NCBI RefSeq assembly: GCF_900116875.1
Contig: NZ_FPCC01000010.1
Location: 1-64,000 of the forward strand
Length of the DNA: 64,000 nt
Origin: Butyrivibrio sp. INlla21
GTDB taxonomy: Bacteria > Bacillota > Clostridia > Lachnospirales > Lachnospiraceae
Direction: 5' to 3'
Part shown: piece by piece, positions 17,692-26,262 of the stretch
How the letters are laid out: every line of letters starts with the position of its first letter
Numbering within the stretch: the stretch's first letter is position 1
Made by a program: the position numbers and the translations under genes
The notes under the pieces: model-generated
What the model was told of the DNA's origin: nothing
The model's database searches: none
Seen by the model: only the letters and a program-made list of their open reading frames with translations

Positions 17692-18398
17692 GCCCAGTCA
17701 CCTCCTTCTTTGCTAAGGAAAAACTTTCCTTCTTCACTGTTTACGTATTCTTCTTTTGTTCCGAAGAAAACCTCTTTTCCTATATGCAGAACATGGCTTG
17801 CATACTTAGCAGCCGCATGGATATCATGGGATATCATGATTATTGTGATACCGCTGTCGTTAAGCTCTTTAATAAGCTCATACATCTCAGCGGTAACCTT
17901 AGGATCAAGTCCGGAAACAGGTTCATCCAGCAAAAGAACCTTTCTCGTAGCGCAAAGCGCTCTCGCAAGAAGGACTCTCTGCTGCTGTCCGCCCGAAAGC
18001 TCTCTGTAGCATCTCTTCTTAAAGCCCAAGATGCCCATATGTTCCATGTTTTCCAAAGCGATCTTTTTTTCTTCTTTAGTATAAAAAAATCTGGCTCCCA
18101 TGTGAGACTGGCATCCGGAGAGAACAATCTCCCAAACCGAAGCGGGGAAATCTCTTTGCACCACAGTCTGCTGAGGAAGATAACCTATCTCGTTCGCCTT
18201 TAGGCCGTCACCTATAGTGATCTTGCCACCCATAGGATCCTGAAGGTGTAAAAGAGTCTTCATAAGAGTACTCTTACCCGAACCGTTCTCTCCCACTATG
18301 CAAAGATAATCGCCTTCGTTGACTTCAAAACTAATCCCATCTGCAACGATCATCCTGTCATATCCAAGGGTCAGATCTTTTATGGAAATAAGTGCCAT
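17688..18398 (-). CDS. Metal ABC transporter ATP-binding protein (ZnuC-like)
   Basis: A 236-residue ATPase with Walker A GENGSGKST, signature LSGGQQQRVLLARAL, Walker B VLLLDEPVSGLD and switch H in MISHDIHAA. The short length and YLPQQTVVQRDFPASVWE fit the ZnuC/MntB group. It powers the permease encoded by the overlapping next gene. No substrate-binding protein gene accompanies the pair in this window. Confidence 0.9.
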   Translation of the reverse strand: MALISIKDLTLGYDRMIVADGISFEVNEGDYLCIVGENGSGKSTLMKTLLHLQDPMGGKITIGDGLKANEIGYLPQQTVVQRDFPASVWEIVLSGCQSHMGARFFYTKEEKKIALENMEHMGILGFKKRCYRELSGGQQQRVLLARALCATRKVLLLDEPVSGLDPKVTAEMYELIKELNDSGITIIMISHDIHAAAKYASHVLHIGKEVFFGTKEEYVNSEEGKFFLSKEGGDWA

Positions 18399-18402
18399 TT
18401 GA

Positions 18403-19536
18403 TCAGCCTCCTAAAATCTGATGAAGCAGTATCATGCACAAAAGCATGATGATATTGATAACAGTAAATTTAAGCAAATAAGCACCCTTTTTATCCGGAT
18501 ACTCATTGGCAAAATTCTTGTACGAAATAAGACTTGCCATGGAAGCAATAAGCGTTCCGAGGCCCCCTACGTTCACGCCTGCTATGATCTCTTTTACATC
18601 GGACGCAAACCCGATAAGAAGGAATGTAGCAGGAACATTGCTTATAACCTGACTTGCGATTATAGAGATAAAGAATTCCCTGCCACCGACAACACCTTTA
18701 AGCAGCTCGGAAATACGTTGTATTCTTCCAAGATTTCCTGTAAAGATAAAAAATCCTATAAATGTAAGAAGCAAGATATAATCCGCTCTGAACAAGATCT
18801 TATAATCCATTCCGAGAACGACAATAAAGATTGCCGAAACGGATATATACCATGGAAGATATCCAAGAACAGTCATAAGTGCCAATACAAAAAGCACCGT
18901 ATAAATAACAATCTGTCTCTTTGATCCGAATTTTCCCACAGTTCCGACTTCTTCACTAAGTACAATGGGTTCTTTTCCCCTAGGCAAAAGAATTATTCCG
19001 ATTGCTATAAGTATAAAAGCAAGTATGGTATACGGAAGTGTCACGGATAAAAATCCCGGCAAACTTAAGCCTGCTACTCCGTACAAATAAAGATTCTGCG
19101 GATTGCCAAGAGGAGTAAGCATACTTCCGAGGTTCGCCGCTACAGTCTGTAAGATCACAACCCATATCGTAAGGTCTTCTCTCTTACAGCTACTTAGCAT
19201 CATAAGTGCAAACGGAACAAAAGTTATCAGCGCAACGTCATTGGTAATGAACATGCTGCTTATAAAACAAAGAAAAACAAGAGTCGCCGACAGTTGTCTT
19301 CCGTTTTTAACCTTAGAAAGAAGTGCTGTCGCAATCTTCTCAAATACCGTATTTTCTTTAAGTCCCTGAATGACTACCATTAGTCCCCACAATATACCCA
19401 GAGACCTAAAATCAATATAACCGATATACTCTTTTCCGGGTTTTATTATAAACGCCGAGATAACGGCAAGAATGAATGCAACGCATAACACCGGATCTAT
19501 CGTGATCTTACGCTTTTCTTTTCCCATTTTTCCCAC
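18403..19536 (-). CDS. SLC13/ArsB-type anion permease
   Basis: A 377-residue protein of about ten helices with the two half-repeats of the ion-transporter superfamily: FITNDVALITFVPFALM in the first and the TPLGNPQNLYLYG re-entrant motif. Members carry citrate, arsenite or other anions. It is the first gene of the metal operon and ends 4 nt before the ATPase. Start is GTG at 19536 or ATG at 19527; neither has a clear Shine-Dalgarno. A metal-citrate uptake role would suit the context but is inference. Confidence 0.75.
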   Translation of the reverse strand: MGKMGKEKRKITIDPVLCVAFILAVISAFIIKPGKEYIGYIDFRSLGILWGLMVVIQGLKENTVFEKIATALLSKVKNGRQLSATLVFLCFISSMFITNDVALITFVPFALMMLSSCKREDLTIWVVILQTVAANLGSMLTPLGNPQNLYLYGVAGLSLPGFLSVTLPYTILAFILIAIGIILLPRGKEPIVLSEEVGTVGKFGSKRQIVIYTVLFVLALMTVLGYLPWYISVSAIFIVVLGMDYKILFRADYILLLTFIGFFIFTGNLGRIQRISELLKGVVGGREFFISIIASQVISNVPATFLLIGFASDVKEIIAGVNVGGLGTLIASMASLISYKNFANEYPDKKGAYLLKFTVINIIMLLCMILLHQILGG

Positions 19537-19564
19537 AGATTCTTTCTATACTCTTTTTCTACAT

Positions 19565-19580
19565 AAATCATAAATGATTT
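19565..19580. promoter_or_regulatory. Palindromic operator candidate (Fur/Zur-like)
   Basis: AAATCAT-AA-ATGATTT is a perfect 7-bp inverted repeat with a 2-bp centre. It lies just downstream of the predicted transcription start of the metal operon, where a repressor would block initiation. Its AT-rich half-sites resemble Fur/Zur-family boxes only loosely. Confidence 0.5.
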
Positions 19581-19590
19581 TCCGTGACAT

Positions 19591-19619
19591 ATTATATGCC
19601 GACATATTGAAAAGGTCAA
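19591..19619 (-). promoter_or_regulatory. Strong sigma-A promoter of the metal operon
   Basis: On the minus strand: TTGACC (19614-19619), exactly 17 nt, TATAAT (19591-19596). Upstream of the -35, AATTTGC occurs twice in direct orientation on the plus strand, separated by TAAT. Transcription would start near 19584 and run through 19536-16217. Confidence 0.8.
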
Positions 19620-19677
19620 AAGAATTTGCTAATAATTTGCAATTTTACCACAAAATGCAGATTATGTCTCATTACAG

Positions 19678-19704
19678 CAAAAAACCCGCAGCATAGCTGC
19701 GGGT
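19678..19704 (-). terminator. Intrinsic terminator after sstT
   Basis: Minus strand ACCCGCAGC-TAT-GCTGCGGGT followed by TTTTTT. It lies 14 nt after the sstT stop and separates it from the metal operon. Confidence 0.9.
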
Positions 19705-19717
19705 AATAAGCTTTCTA

Positions 19718-20971
19718 TCAGATATCAACCTTTGTTGTTCCGCCAAGGAAAGTCGGAAGTGATTTGCCTTCTCTCTTCCACTGAGCATACTCAGCTGTTG
19801 CGGCAAACATTACGTCTCCCGATGAATTAAGTGCTGTTTCTACAGAATCCTGAACAACACCTATGATAAAGCCAACCGCTACAACCTGCATCGCTACATC
19901 GGGGTTAACTCCAAAGAGCGAACATGCCATAGGGATAAGAAGAAGCGATCCGCCGGCAACGCCCGATGCTCCGCAAGCAGCAAGTGTTGCGATAAACGCA
20001 AGTACAAGCGCAGTGGCAAATGACACATGAATACCGACCGTATTGGCAGCCGCAAGTGACATTACCGCGATTGTGATCGCAGCTCCGTCCATGTTGATCG
20101 TAGCTCCCAAAGGAATTGATACGGCATACATCTCTTTATCCATTCCTAGATTCTCGCAAAGCTCCATATTAACAGGTATGTTGGCAGCGGAGCTTCTTGT
20201 AAAGAACGCTGTTACTCCAGATTCTCTGAGGCATCTGAACACAAGCGGATAAGGATTAACCTTAAGTGTGATCGCTGCAAGAAGAGGATCGATAACAAGT
20301 GCCACAACAAGCATACATCCTACAAGAAGTGCAAGAAGCTTGCCGTAATCGGTAAATATCGCAAGACCGTTGGTCGAAACGTTCTCATAAACAAGACCCA
20401 TGATTCCGAAAGGTGCAAGATTGATTATCCACTTAACTGCTGTAGATACCATATTTGAGAAGTCTTCAAGTACCTTCTTGGTGCTGTCGCTTGCGACCTT
20501 CTTTGCAGCAAGTCCCAATATAACCGCCCAAAACAAAATACCTATATATCTACCCTCAAGAAGTGCTCCGACAGGGTTGGCCACCATATTTACAAGAAGG
20601 TTTGAAAGCACCTCTCCAACACCTGTAGGAACAGCCTCTGCTGTAGCAGCTTCACTTAACATGATCGTCTGAGGGAAAATAAAACTTCCCACAACCGCTA
20701 CCACAGAAGCAAGCAGCGTGCTTACCATATACAAAACAATTACAGATACAAATCTTCTGTCGAGCTTATCGTTTCCCTGCGCAAGCGCGGAAATAACAAG
20801 CACAAATACAAGTACGGGAGCAACCGCCTTAAGTGCTCCTACAAATATCTTTCCAAACAGCGTGATAACTGCCAGATCCTTGAATAATAACCCCAAAATT
20901 GTTCCAAGAACAAGACCGCACAAAATGCGGATGATCAAACTTACACTATTATAAGCCTTTACTATTTTCAT
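19718..20971 (-). CDS. sstT: Serine/threonine:sodium symporter SstT
   Basis: A 417-residue dicarboxylate/amino-acid:cation symporter. The family core is clear: FFTRSSAANIPVNMELCENL, then PLGATINMDGAAITIAVMSL, matching SstT rather than GltP-type sequences. Eight helices plus two re-entrant hairpins are expected. It imports serine and threonine with sodium. Start MKIVKAYN at 20971 is fixed by AAAGGAGAACGT upstream; five further codons in frame lie inside that site. It stands alone with its own terminator. Confidence 0.88.
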   Translation of the reverse strand: MKIVKAYNSVSLIIRILCGLVLGTILGLLFKDLAVITLFGKIFVGALKAVAPVLVFVLVISALAQGNDKLDRRFVSVIVLYMVSTLLASVVAVVGSFIFPQTIMLSEAATAEAVPTGVGEVLSNLLVNMVANPVGALLEGRYIGILFWAVILGLAAKKVASDSTKKVLEDFSNMVSTAVKWIINLAPFGIMGLVYENVSTNGLAIFTDYGKLLALLVGCMLVVALVIDPLLAAITLKVNPYPLVFRCLRESGVTAFFTRSSAANIPVNMELCENLGMDKEMYAVSIPLGATINMDGAAITIAVMSLAAANTVGIHVSFATALVLAFIATLAACGASGVAGGSLLLIPMACSLFGVNPDVAMQVVAVGFIIGVVQDSVETALNSSGDVMFAATAEYAQWKREGKSLPTFLGGTTKVDI

Positions 20972-21036
20972 ACGTTCTCCTTTCAAGTCTGATATAGCAT
21001 AATTTTATCACTTCAACCCGATAACGTAAAACAGAA

Positions 21037-22131
21037 TCATACCACAGACACGATAAATCCGAACAAAGGTGACAACGCTATCATCACGATCGAGAAGGAA
21101 AAAGAATTAACGGATACAAGTGTCGCCCTCTGATCCGAAGGTATCATTGTGTTTAAAACCACATCTGACCTTACGCAGAGCAGCGTATCGGAAAATGAAC
21201 CGATAAATCCGCCTATCACCATCAGGATACTGTTTCCCGTCAGTATTGATGCTACGGAAAGTGCCACGCCAAACGCTCCTATCATTGCAATATGCTTAAA
21301 CCTTCTGCCTGCCATCAGCTTTGCGGCAAACGCGCCAAGCACCGCTCCCATTCCCATTATAAAAAGAGCCGGTCCCAGCATGAGCTCCGGAAGTCCTGCG
21401 ATAGGAAGCTTTGCCTGTAAAAAGAAAAGAATGAGCGTAGCCGATGATCCGACAAAAGCATTCAAAACAATGATCTGCCTTGCCCTCTTATTTTCTTTTA
21501 TAAACGCAGCGCTCTCTTTTGCGACTTCAACAAATCTCTTTTTAATACTCGCTTCTTTTGAAAGCTCGGTAGAAATTTCTTTTAACGAAAGAGCTATACC
21601 TATGCTCAGGATCCCCATAAACACATCAACCGCGTAAGCTCTTTTATATCCGAGCATAAGCGCCACGCCCGCCATAAGCGTTGCGATGGAACTTGTAATC
21701 TTATATATCACCATATCGACCGAAGCAAATCTGTCGTATTCACTCTCGATATCCGCTTCTTTGAGACTGTCATACGCAAGTGCTTCTCGTGTTCCCGACG
21801 CAAGGTTATAGCTTAGCGCACCCGGGATCATTGCAAGCGCCACCATCCAAAACGAATCCGATACGATCAAAATGATTCCGGAAAGTACCGACATGATCCT
21901 TCCGGCTACCATGACCTTCTTTCTTCCGAACACATCGGCAATGGCTCCCGACGGAACTTCAAAGAACATGCTCGCAACATGAAATATACTCTCCGCAAGT
22001 CCGATCTCGACCATGGAAAAGCCTCTTGCCGCAAGCAGCGCCACCCATGATGCTCCCGCGATCATAAGCGCACTTGTTCCGTCCAATAACAATAATTTTT
22101 TTATCTGTTTTCTCGCATTATTTTTATTCAT
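21037..22131 (-). CDS. MFS transporter behind a leader-peptide attenuator
   Basis: A 364-residue major facilitator with the loop 2-3 motif GAIADVFGRKKVMVAGR. It is a little shorter than the usual ~400 residues for 12 helices, so the last helices are compact or absent. MFS proteins of this type are proton-driven exporters of drugs or small molecules. The ATG follows AAGGAG-TTTTTTT, and that Shine-Dalgarno is buried in a long hairpin. The upstream region carries a short ORF with its own ribosome site, an arrangement typical of antibiotic-inducible resistance genes. Substrate is not readable. Confidence 0.8.
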   Translation of the reverse strand: MNKNNARKQIKKLLLLDGTSALMIAGASWVALLAARGFSMVEIGLAESIFHVASMFFEVPSGAIADVFGRKKVMVAGRIMSVLSGIILIVSDSFWMVALAMIPGALSYNLASGTREALAYDSLKEADIESEYDRFASVDMVIYKITSSIATLMAGVALMLGYKRAYAVDVFMGILSIGIALSLKEISTELSKEASIKKRFVEVAKESAAFIKENKRARQIIVLNAFVGSSATLILFFLQAKLPIAGLPELMLGPALFIMGMGAVLGAFAAKLMAGRRFKHIAMIGAFGVALSVASILTGNSILMVIGGFIGSFSDTLLCVRSDVVLNTMIPSDQRATLVSVNSFSFSIVMIALSPLFGFIVSVV

Positions 22132-22138
22132 AAAAAAA

Positions 22139-22171
22139 CTCCTTATCTTTTTTAGTTCAAAAAATAAGGAG
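22139..22171 (-). promoter_or_regulatory. Attenuator hairpin that buries the MFS Shine-Dalgarno
   Basis: On the minus strand CTCCTTA-TTTTTT pairs across a 5-nt loop with AAAAAA-(GA)-TAAGGAG, 13 bp with one 2-nt bulge. Seven T residues and then the MFS ATG follow. The stem both hides the ribosome site and has terminator shape, so either transcription or translation could be attenuated. Confidence 0.7.
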
Positions 22172-22207
22172 ATAACTACGCTTTATAGATATTTTCTATC
22201 CCAAAAA

Positions 22208-22291
22208 TCATCTAAAAAAGAGCGCACTATCCCCGTAAACCGCCAAAAAGTTACCTTTCATCAGATGAATATTGGTTGTTTTCCAGGTCAT
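22208..22291 (-). CDS. Candidate leader peptide of the MFS gene (27 aa)
   Basis: ATG at 22291 begins a 27-residue reading frame (MTWKTTNIHLMKGNF then LAVYGDSALFFR) ending at TGA 22208. AAAGGAG lies 7 nt upstream. A second frame starting 4 nt earlier (ATG at 22295) gives 14 residues, but the site is then only 3 nt away. The stop is about 37 nt before the attenuator stem. A stalled ribosome here could change folding downstream. Existence as a translated peptide is inferred from position and ribosome site only. Confidence 0.5.
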   Translation of the reverse strand: MTWKTTNIHLMKGNFLAVYGDSALFFR

Positions 22292-22359
22292 TCATGTGCT
22301 CCTTTCTTCGGAAAGTATGATATCATTAATTTATAGATTTAGCCAGAGAGGGGGACGCT

Positions 22360-22923
22360 ATGTACGCAGAAAAACTTGCAGTTATTTTCCCGGGGATCGG
22401 TTACACTCACGATAAGCCTCTTTTGTATTATGCCAAAGAAATGGCTAGAGAGCATGGGTATAAAGTTATAGAGATAACTTACAAACTGCCCTACAAATCG
22501 CACGAGGTTAAGGGCAAGGAAGAAGTTATGCATTCTGTTTTTGAGATAGCGTTAAAGCAGACCATCGATCAGCTTAAGGATGTAGAATTCGATAGATATG
22601 AAGAAGTTCTTTTTATCGGAAAGAGCATCGGAACAACTCTTGCCGGCTATTACGCATGGAAGAACGAGATCAACGCAATTCACATCGTTCTGACTCCCGT
22701 TGCTGAAACCTTTAAATTCCTTGAAGGCGTTAAAGCGATCGTCTTTCACGGAACTGCGGATGCATGGTGCGAAACCGAACTTGCAAGAAAACAATGCTGC
22801 GAGCTAAATCTTCCGCTTCACGAAATACAGGGAGCAAACCACTCTCTCGAAACAAAAGAGACAATAAAGGATATCAAAAATCTCAAGGGAATCTTTAAAC
22901 AGATAGAAGTCTTTCTGTTTTGA
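22360..22923 (+). CDS. Small alpha/beta hydrolase
   Basis: A 187-residue single-domain hydrolase. The nucleophile elbow is GKSIGT (Ser), the acid is in FHGTADAW and the histidine in GANHSLE, giving a complete Ser-Asp-His triad without a cap domain. The GGGGGAC site precedes the ATG. It is divergent from the MFS leader, with the palindrome ATGATATCAT (near 22317-22326) in the shared intergenic region. Substrate unknown; esterase- or dienelactone-hydrolase-like. Confidence 0.75.
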   Translation: MYAEKLAVIFPGIGYTHDKPLLYYAKEMAREHGYKVIEITYKLPYKSHEVKGKEEVMHSVFEIALKQTIDQLKDVEFDRYEEVLFIGKSIGTTLAGYYAWKNEINAIHIVLTPVAETFKFLEGVKAIVFHGTADAWCETELARKQCCELNLPLHEIQGANHSLETKETIKDIKNLKGIFKQIEVFLF

Positions 22924-22929
22924 TCTTTA

Positions 22930-24150
22930 TCAGGAAAGTGCAAGCATTATTCTGCTCTCTCTAAGTGTTTTGGACTGCTCATAGTCGTATTCTATCGTGT
23001 TGATATTGGCATTTGGATACATCTGCCGAAGCTTTTTTAGAATACCTCTCTCCGCCACGTGACTTACCAGACAGCCGAACGGATGCACTATCAGTATCTT
23101 GTCATATCCCTTCTGAATCATGTCTGTCACTTCCGCGAGAACAAGCCAGCCGTCACCTATATTGTAATACTCGCTTAGAAGTTCATTGGCTGTCTTTTTC
23201 ATTTCATAAAACGATCCGTCCGCTACAAATCCGTTTTGTTCCAAAAGCTCTTTTATCTTATTCTGCATCTTGATCATACGATCCATAAAAAACTTATAAG
23301 CCTTTAATACGGCTTTTGGCGCCATATTAAGCTCTGCGGATTTCATCTCGGTATATACGACATAAATGCAATAGTTTAAAAAACCTTCCATTCTGTAATC
23401 CATGTCGTGGTCTTTAAGAAAATCCTCAAGATGTCTGTTTCCTATAGGCGAGCATTTTATGTAGATCTCTCCCGCCACACCGACCTTGGTAAGCGGCCTC
23501 TCAGCCTTGGTATAGCAAGGTATCTTTTTAAAATCAGAAATAACTTCCTGATAAATATTGTTCTTTAATAAAAGATTTTTCCCTGTGGAGATATTTCCCG
23601 AAAGCTTATCTATCCAATTTCGATAAAGCAAATCCGTCTCGCCCTTATTCTTCTCATAAGGCCTTATCTGCTGGTAAAGACTCATAAGAAGATCGCCGTA
23701 GCACACCGCAGCGATCGCACCCAAAAGCATTTTTAAATTGATCTTAAATCCCGGATGACTCTCCGCTCCTCTAAAATTCAAAGAAAGAACGGGAATCTTG
23801 TACCCGCTCTTTTTTACACATTGAATAATAAGATCGTAGTAATTACCCGCTCTGCATGCGCCTCCTGCCTGAGGCTCAAGGATGGCGGTCCTGTCAAGAT
23901 CTACATTTCCAGAAGCAATATGTGCCATGAGATTACCGATAATGTCTATCGCACATGTGCAATAGGCAGAGTTGATAAACCTAAATGCATTCTCGGGCAC
24001 TCTTTCATACTCAGGTACAACCGCCAGGTTATAGCCACCATATTTAAACGCCGCGATAAGAAGCTCATTGTGATAATGAAGCATATCCGGCATGTAGATG
24101 GTATGTGTTTTTTTCATTTTTGAAGTAAAAAGCGTGTTGTCCCTGTTCAC
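22930..24150 (-). CDS. Acyl-CoA dehydratase activase-related protein (COG3581-like)
   Basis: A 406-residue protein corresponding to the C-terminal part of the large 'activase plus DUF2229' proteins related to 2-hydroxyacyl-CoA dehydratase. Recognisable are EPQAGGACRAGNYYDLI, GVAGEIYIKCSPIGNRHLED and HPFGCLVSHVAERGI with conserved cysteines that may carry an iron-sulfur cluster. The ASKHA ATPase half is absent. Start is GTG with AAGGA 8 nt upstream. It follows the hydrogenase gene by 22 nt, so an electron-transfer link is likely, but the reaction is unknown. Confidence 0.7.
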   Translation of the reverse strand: MNRDNTLFTSKMKKTHTIYMPDMLHYHNELLIAAFKYGGYNLAVVPEYERVPENAFRFINSAYCTCAIDIIGNLMAHIASGNVDLDRTAILEPQAGGACRAGNYYDLIIQCVKKSGYKIPVLSLNFRGAESHPGFKINLKMLLGAIAAVCYGDLLMSLYQQIRPYEKNKGETDLLYRNWIDKLSGNISTGKNLLLKNNIYQEVISDFKKIPCYTKAERPLTKVGVAGEIYIKCSPIGNRHLEDFLKDHDMDYRMEGFLNYCIYVVYTEMKSAELNMAPKAVLKAYKFFMDRMIKMQNKIKELLEQNGFVADGSFYEMKKTANELLSEYYNIGDGWLVLAEVTDMIQKGYDKILIVHPFGCLVSHVAERGILKKLRQMYPNANINTIEYDYEQSKTLRESRIMLALS

Positions 24151-24172
24151 TTACAATTCCTTGTTCTTAAAT

Positions 24173-25660
24173 TCAATCGGGAAGATCTATCTTCTTGCCG
24201 TCTCTGTGCATCGAAAACTTGTCCATTGGATACTTCTTGAGGTTCTCAAGAACCTTTCTGTCATCTGCCTTGGCAAGGAGGTTCTCTCTTGCCTTGGTGA
24301 TCTCAACCTCGGTCTTGTGCTTGGAAGGTCCGCCCACACAACCGCCGGGACATACCATGCCCTCGATAAAGTCATCGGGGAATCTGCCTGCCTTTAGAAG
24401 CAAAAGAGCTTTCTTACACTCGTTGCCTCCCGCAACCTGATGGAGCTTAATATTGCTTACATCTTCTCCTCTTTCTTTCATGCATTCAATAACTGCATTG
24501 GCAACGCCGCCGCTTGTTGCAAAACGTTTGCCCCAGATAGAAGACTCCTGATACTCATCTGTAACAGGTTCAAAATCTATATCTTTTGATCTCATAAGAG
24601 CTCTAAGCTCACCGTATGTCACAACATAATCGGCATTATCCGGAACGCTCTCATCCTGCGCCTCAGACTTCTTGGCAATGCAAGGTCCTACAAATACCGT
24701 CACGCAACCGGGTCGAGTTGCCTTAAGATATCTTGAGATCGCACACATAGGTGAAACCGTTGAAGACATATTGTTCTCAAACTGCTCGGGGAAGTGCTTC
24801 TTAAGCATGTTGATAAATGCAGGGCAGCAAGACGTTGTCATCTTCTTACCTTCCGCATATGCTTCAGCCCACTCTTTTGACTCATAAGCAGCCGTCATAT
24901 CTCCGCCGAGACCAACTTCCACCATATCTGAGAATCCAAGCTTAATAAGCGCATTTCTGACAGAAGCCATGGAGATATCTTCACCGAACTGGCCTTCTGT
25001 AGCGGGTGCGCACATAGCGATGACTTCTTTTCCCGATTTAATAGCTTCTATGATCTGAACAAGGAACGTCTTTGATCCTATAGCTCCGAAAGGACAACTG
25101 TGAATGCAGTGCCCGCACTGGATACACTTGCTCTCATCAATCTTACAATAGCCGTTCTCATCATAAGTAATGGCGCCTACAGGACATGCCTTATGGCATG
25201 GACGCTCAAGATGAACTATTGCTCCGTAAGGACATGCATTTGCGCACATTCCGCACTCTTTGCACTTGGTAGAATCAATGTGCATCCTGACATCGCCCGG
25301 ATGGATCGCATCAAATTTACATGAGTTAAGACAAGCCTTTCCCATACAGAAACGACAGTTATCCGTTACGGAAAAAGCATGAATAGGACATTCGTCACAT
25401 GCAGGATCGATTACCTGAACAATGTTTTTGGAACCTTCGTTGTATGAGGTGCTCTGTCCGCACGCCAGGCGAATTCTCTGTCTGACGATCTCGCGCTCTT
25501 TGAAAACGCAGCATCTGTAAACAGGCTTTGGTCCCGGAGCAAGCTCATAAACAAGCCTATCCTTGTGCTCTTCATCAAGCTCGCCTTTCCACGCAAGCTT
25601 GCAGACTTCTACCATTATTCTGTGTTTAAACGCAACCAGTCCTTTATCATTCGTTACCAT
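24173..25660 (-). CDS. Monomeric [FeFe]-hydrogenase, group B type
   Basis: A 495-residue iron-sulfur enzyme. The N-terminal half has ferredoxin-type clusters, with CKECGMCANACPYG near 133-146 and CIQCGHCIHSCPFG near 179-192. The H-cluster loops are TSCCP (276-280), PMC with Cys306, and VCPGGC with Cys437 and Cys441. These variants, rather than TSCCPxW/MPCxxKxxE, point to group B. Members oxidise or evolve H2 with ferredoxin-like partners; activity of group B is less well documented. GGGAG precedes the ATG. It is upstream of and probably co-transcribed with the activase-related gene. Confidence 0.85.
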   Translation of the reverse strand: MVTNDKGLVAFKHRIMVEVCKLAWKGELDEEHKDRLVYELAPGPKPVYRCCVFKEREIVRQRIRLACGQSTSYNEGSKNIVQVIDPACDECPIHAFSVTDNCRFCMGKACLNSCKFDAIHPGDVRMHIDSTKCKECGMCANACPYGAIVHLERPCHKACPVGAITYDENGYCKIDESKCIQCGHCIHSCPFGAIGSKTFLVQIIEAIKSGKEVIAMCAPATEGQFGEDISMASVRNALIKLGFSDMVEVGLGGDMTAAYESKEWAEAYAEGKKMTTSCCPAFINMLKKHFPEQFENNMSSTVSPMCAISRYLKATRPGCVTVFVGPCIAKKSEAQDESVPDNADYVVTYGELRALMRSKDIDFEPVTDEYQESSIWGKRFATSGGVANAVIECMKERGEDVSNIKLHQVAGGNECKKALLLLKAGRFPDDFIEGMVCPGGCVGGPSKHKTEVEITKARENLLAKADDRKVLENLKKYPMDKFSMHRDGKKIDLPD

Positions 25661-25721
25661 AATATTCTCCCACCTAAAAATATTAATAGTTACATTTATG
25701 ATCCCTTGCCGGATCTTACTC

Positions 25722-26249
25722 TCACTCTTTTATTCTGTTTCTTGCCTCGTCCATGGAGATGCATTTGGCGTATCTCGGATCCCACATGAACTCATTGTAA
25801 TAGCGATAGCAGGTTGCCCTATCCATGAAATCGCTGTCAAATGTTGAATTGGTATATTCCGGAACCAGTACTTCAAAGCCGTTATCAAAGCCGGTTCTTA
25901 TAGTCGCATCAATGCAAAAGTTAGTTTGAAGCCCAACGATCATTATGGTCTTCTCACCTTTTTCTTTTAAGTAATCCAAAAGACCTGTCGAAGGATGAAG
26001 CGCACTGTTTACAGCCTTTGTATATATCTTTTCTCCTTCTTTTGGTGCAAATTCATCATATATCTCATAGTCCGGGTCGCCTTTGCTAAAACCGGATCCG
26101 GGACCGTCGTCATGCTGAACATAAATAACTTCTTTGTTATTGTCTCTTGCAAGCTGAATAAGCTCCTTAATATTCGACTTTAATTTTTCAAATTCATAAA
26201 GTCTGTCATCTGTGATTCCTTTTTGAGTATCGATTACAAGTAAAACCAT
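25722..26249 (-). CDS. Isochorismatase-family cysteine hydrolase
   Basis: A 175-residue hydrolase with the catalytic Asp in LLVIDTQ near residue 7 and the cysteine in VGLQTNFCIDATIR. A lysine in KAVNSALH is the probable third member. The fold covers nicotinamidases, isochorismatases and related amidases; substrate is not evident. It lies 13 nt before the MBL-fold gene, so the two may be co-transcribed. Confidence 0.8.
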   Translation of the reverse strand: MVLLVIDTQKGITDDRLYEFEKLKSNIKELIQLARDNNKEVIYVQHDDGPGSGFSKGDPDYEIYDEFAPKEGEKIYTKAVNSALHPSTGLLDYLKEKGEKTIMIVGLQTNFCIDATIRTGFDNGFEVLVPEYTNSTFDSDFMDRATCYRYYNEFMWDPRYAKCISMDEARNRIKE

Positions 26250-26262
26250 GTTGTCTCCTTCT

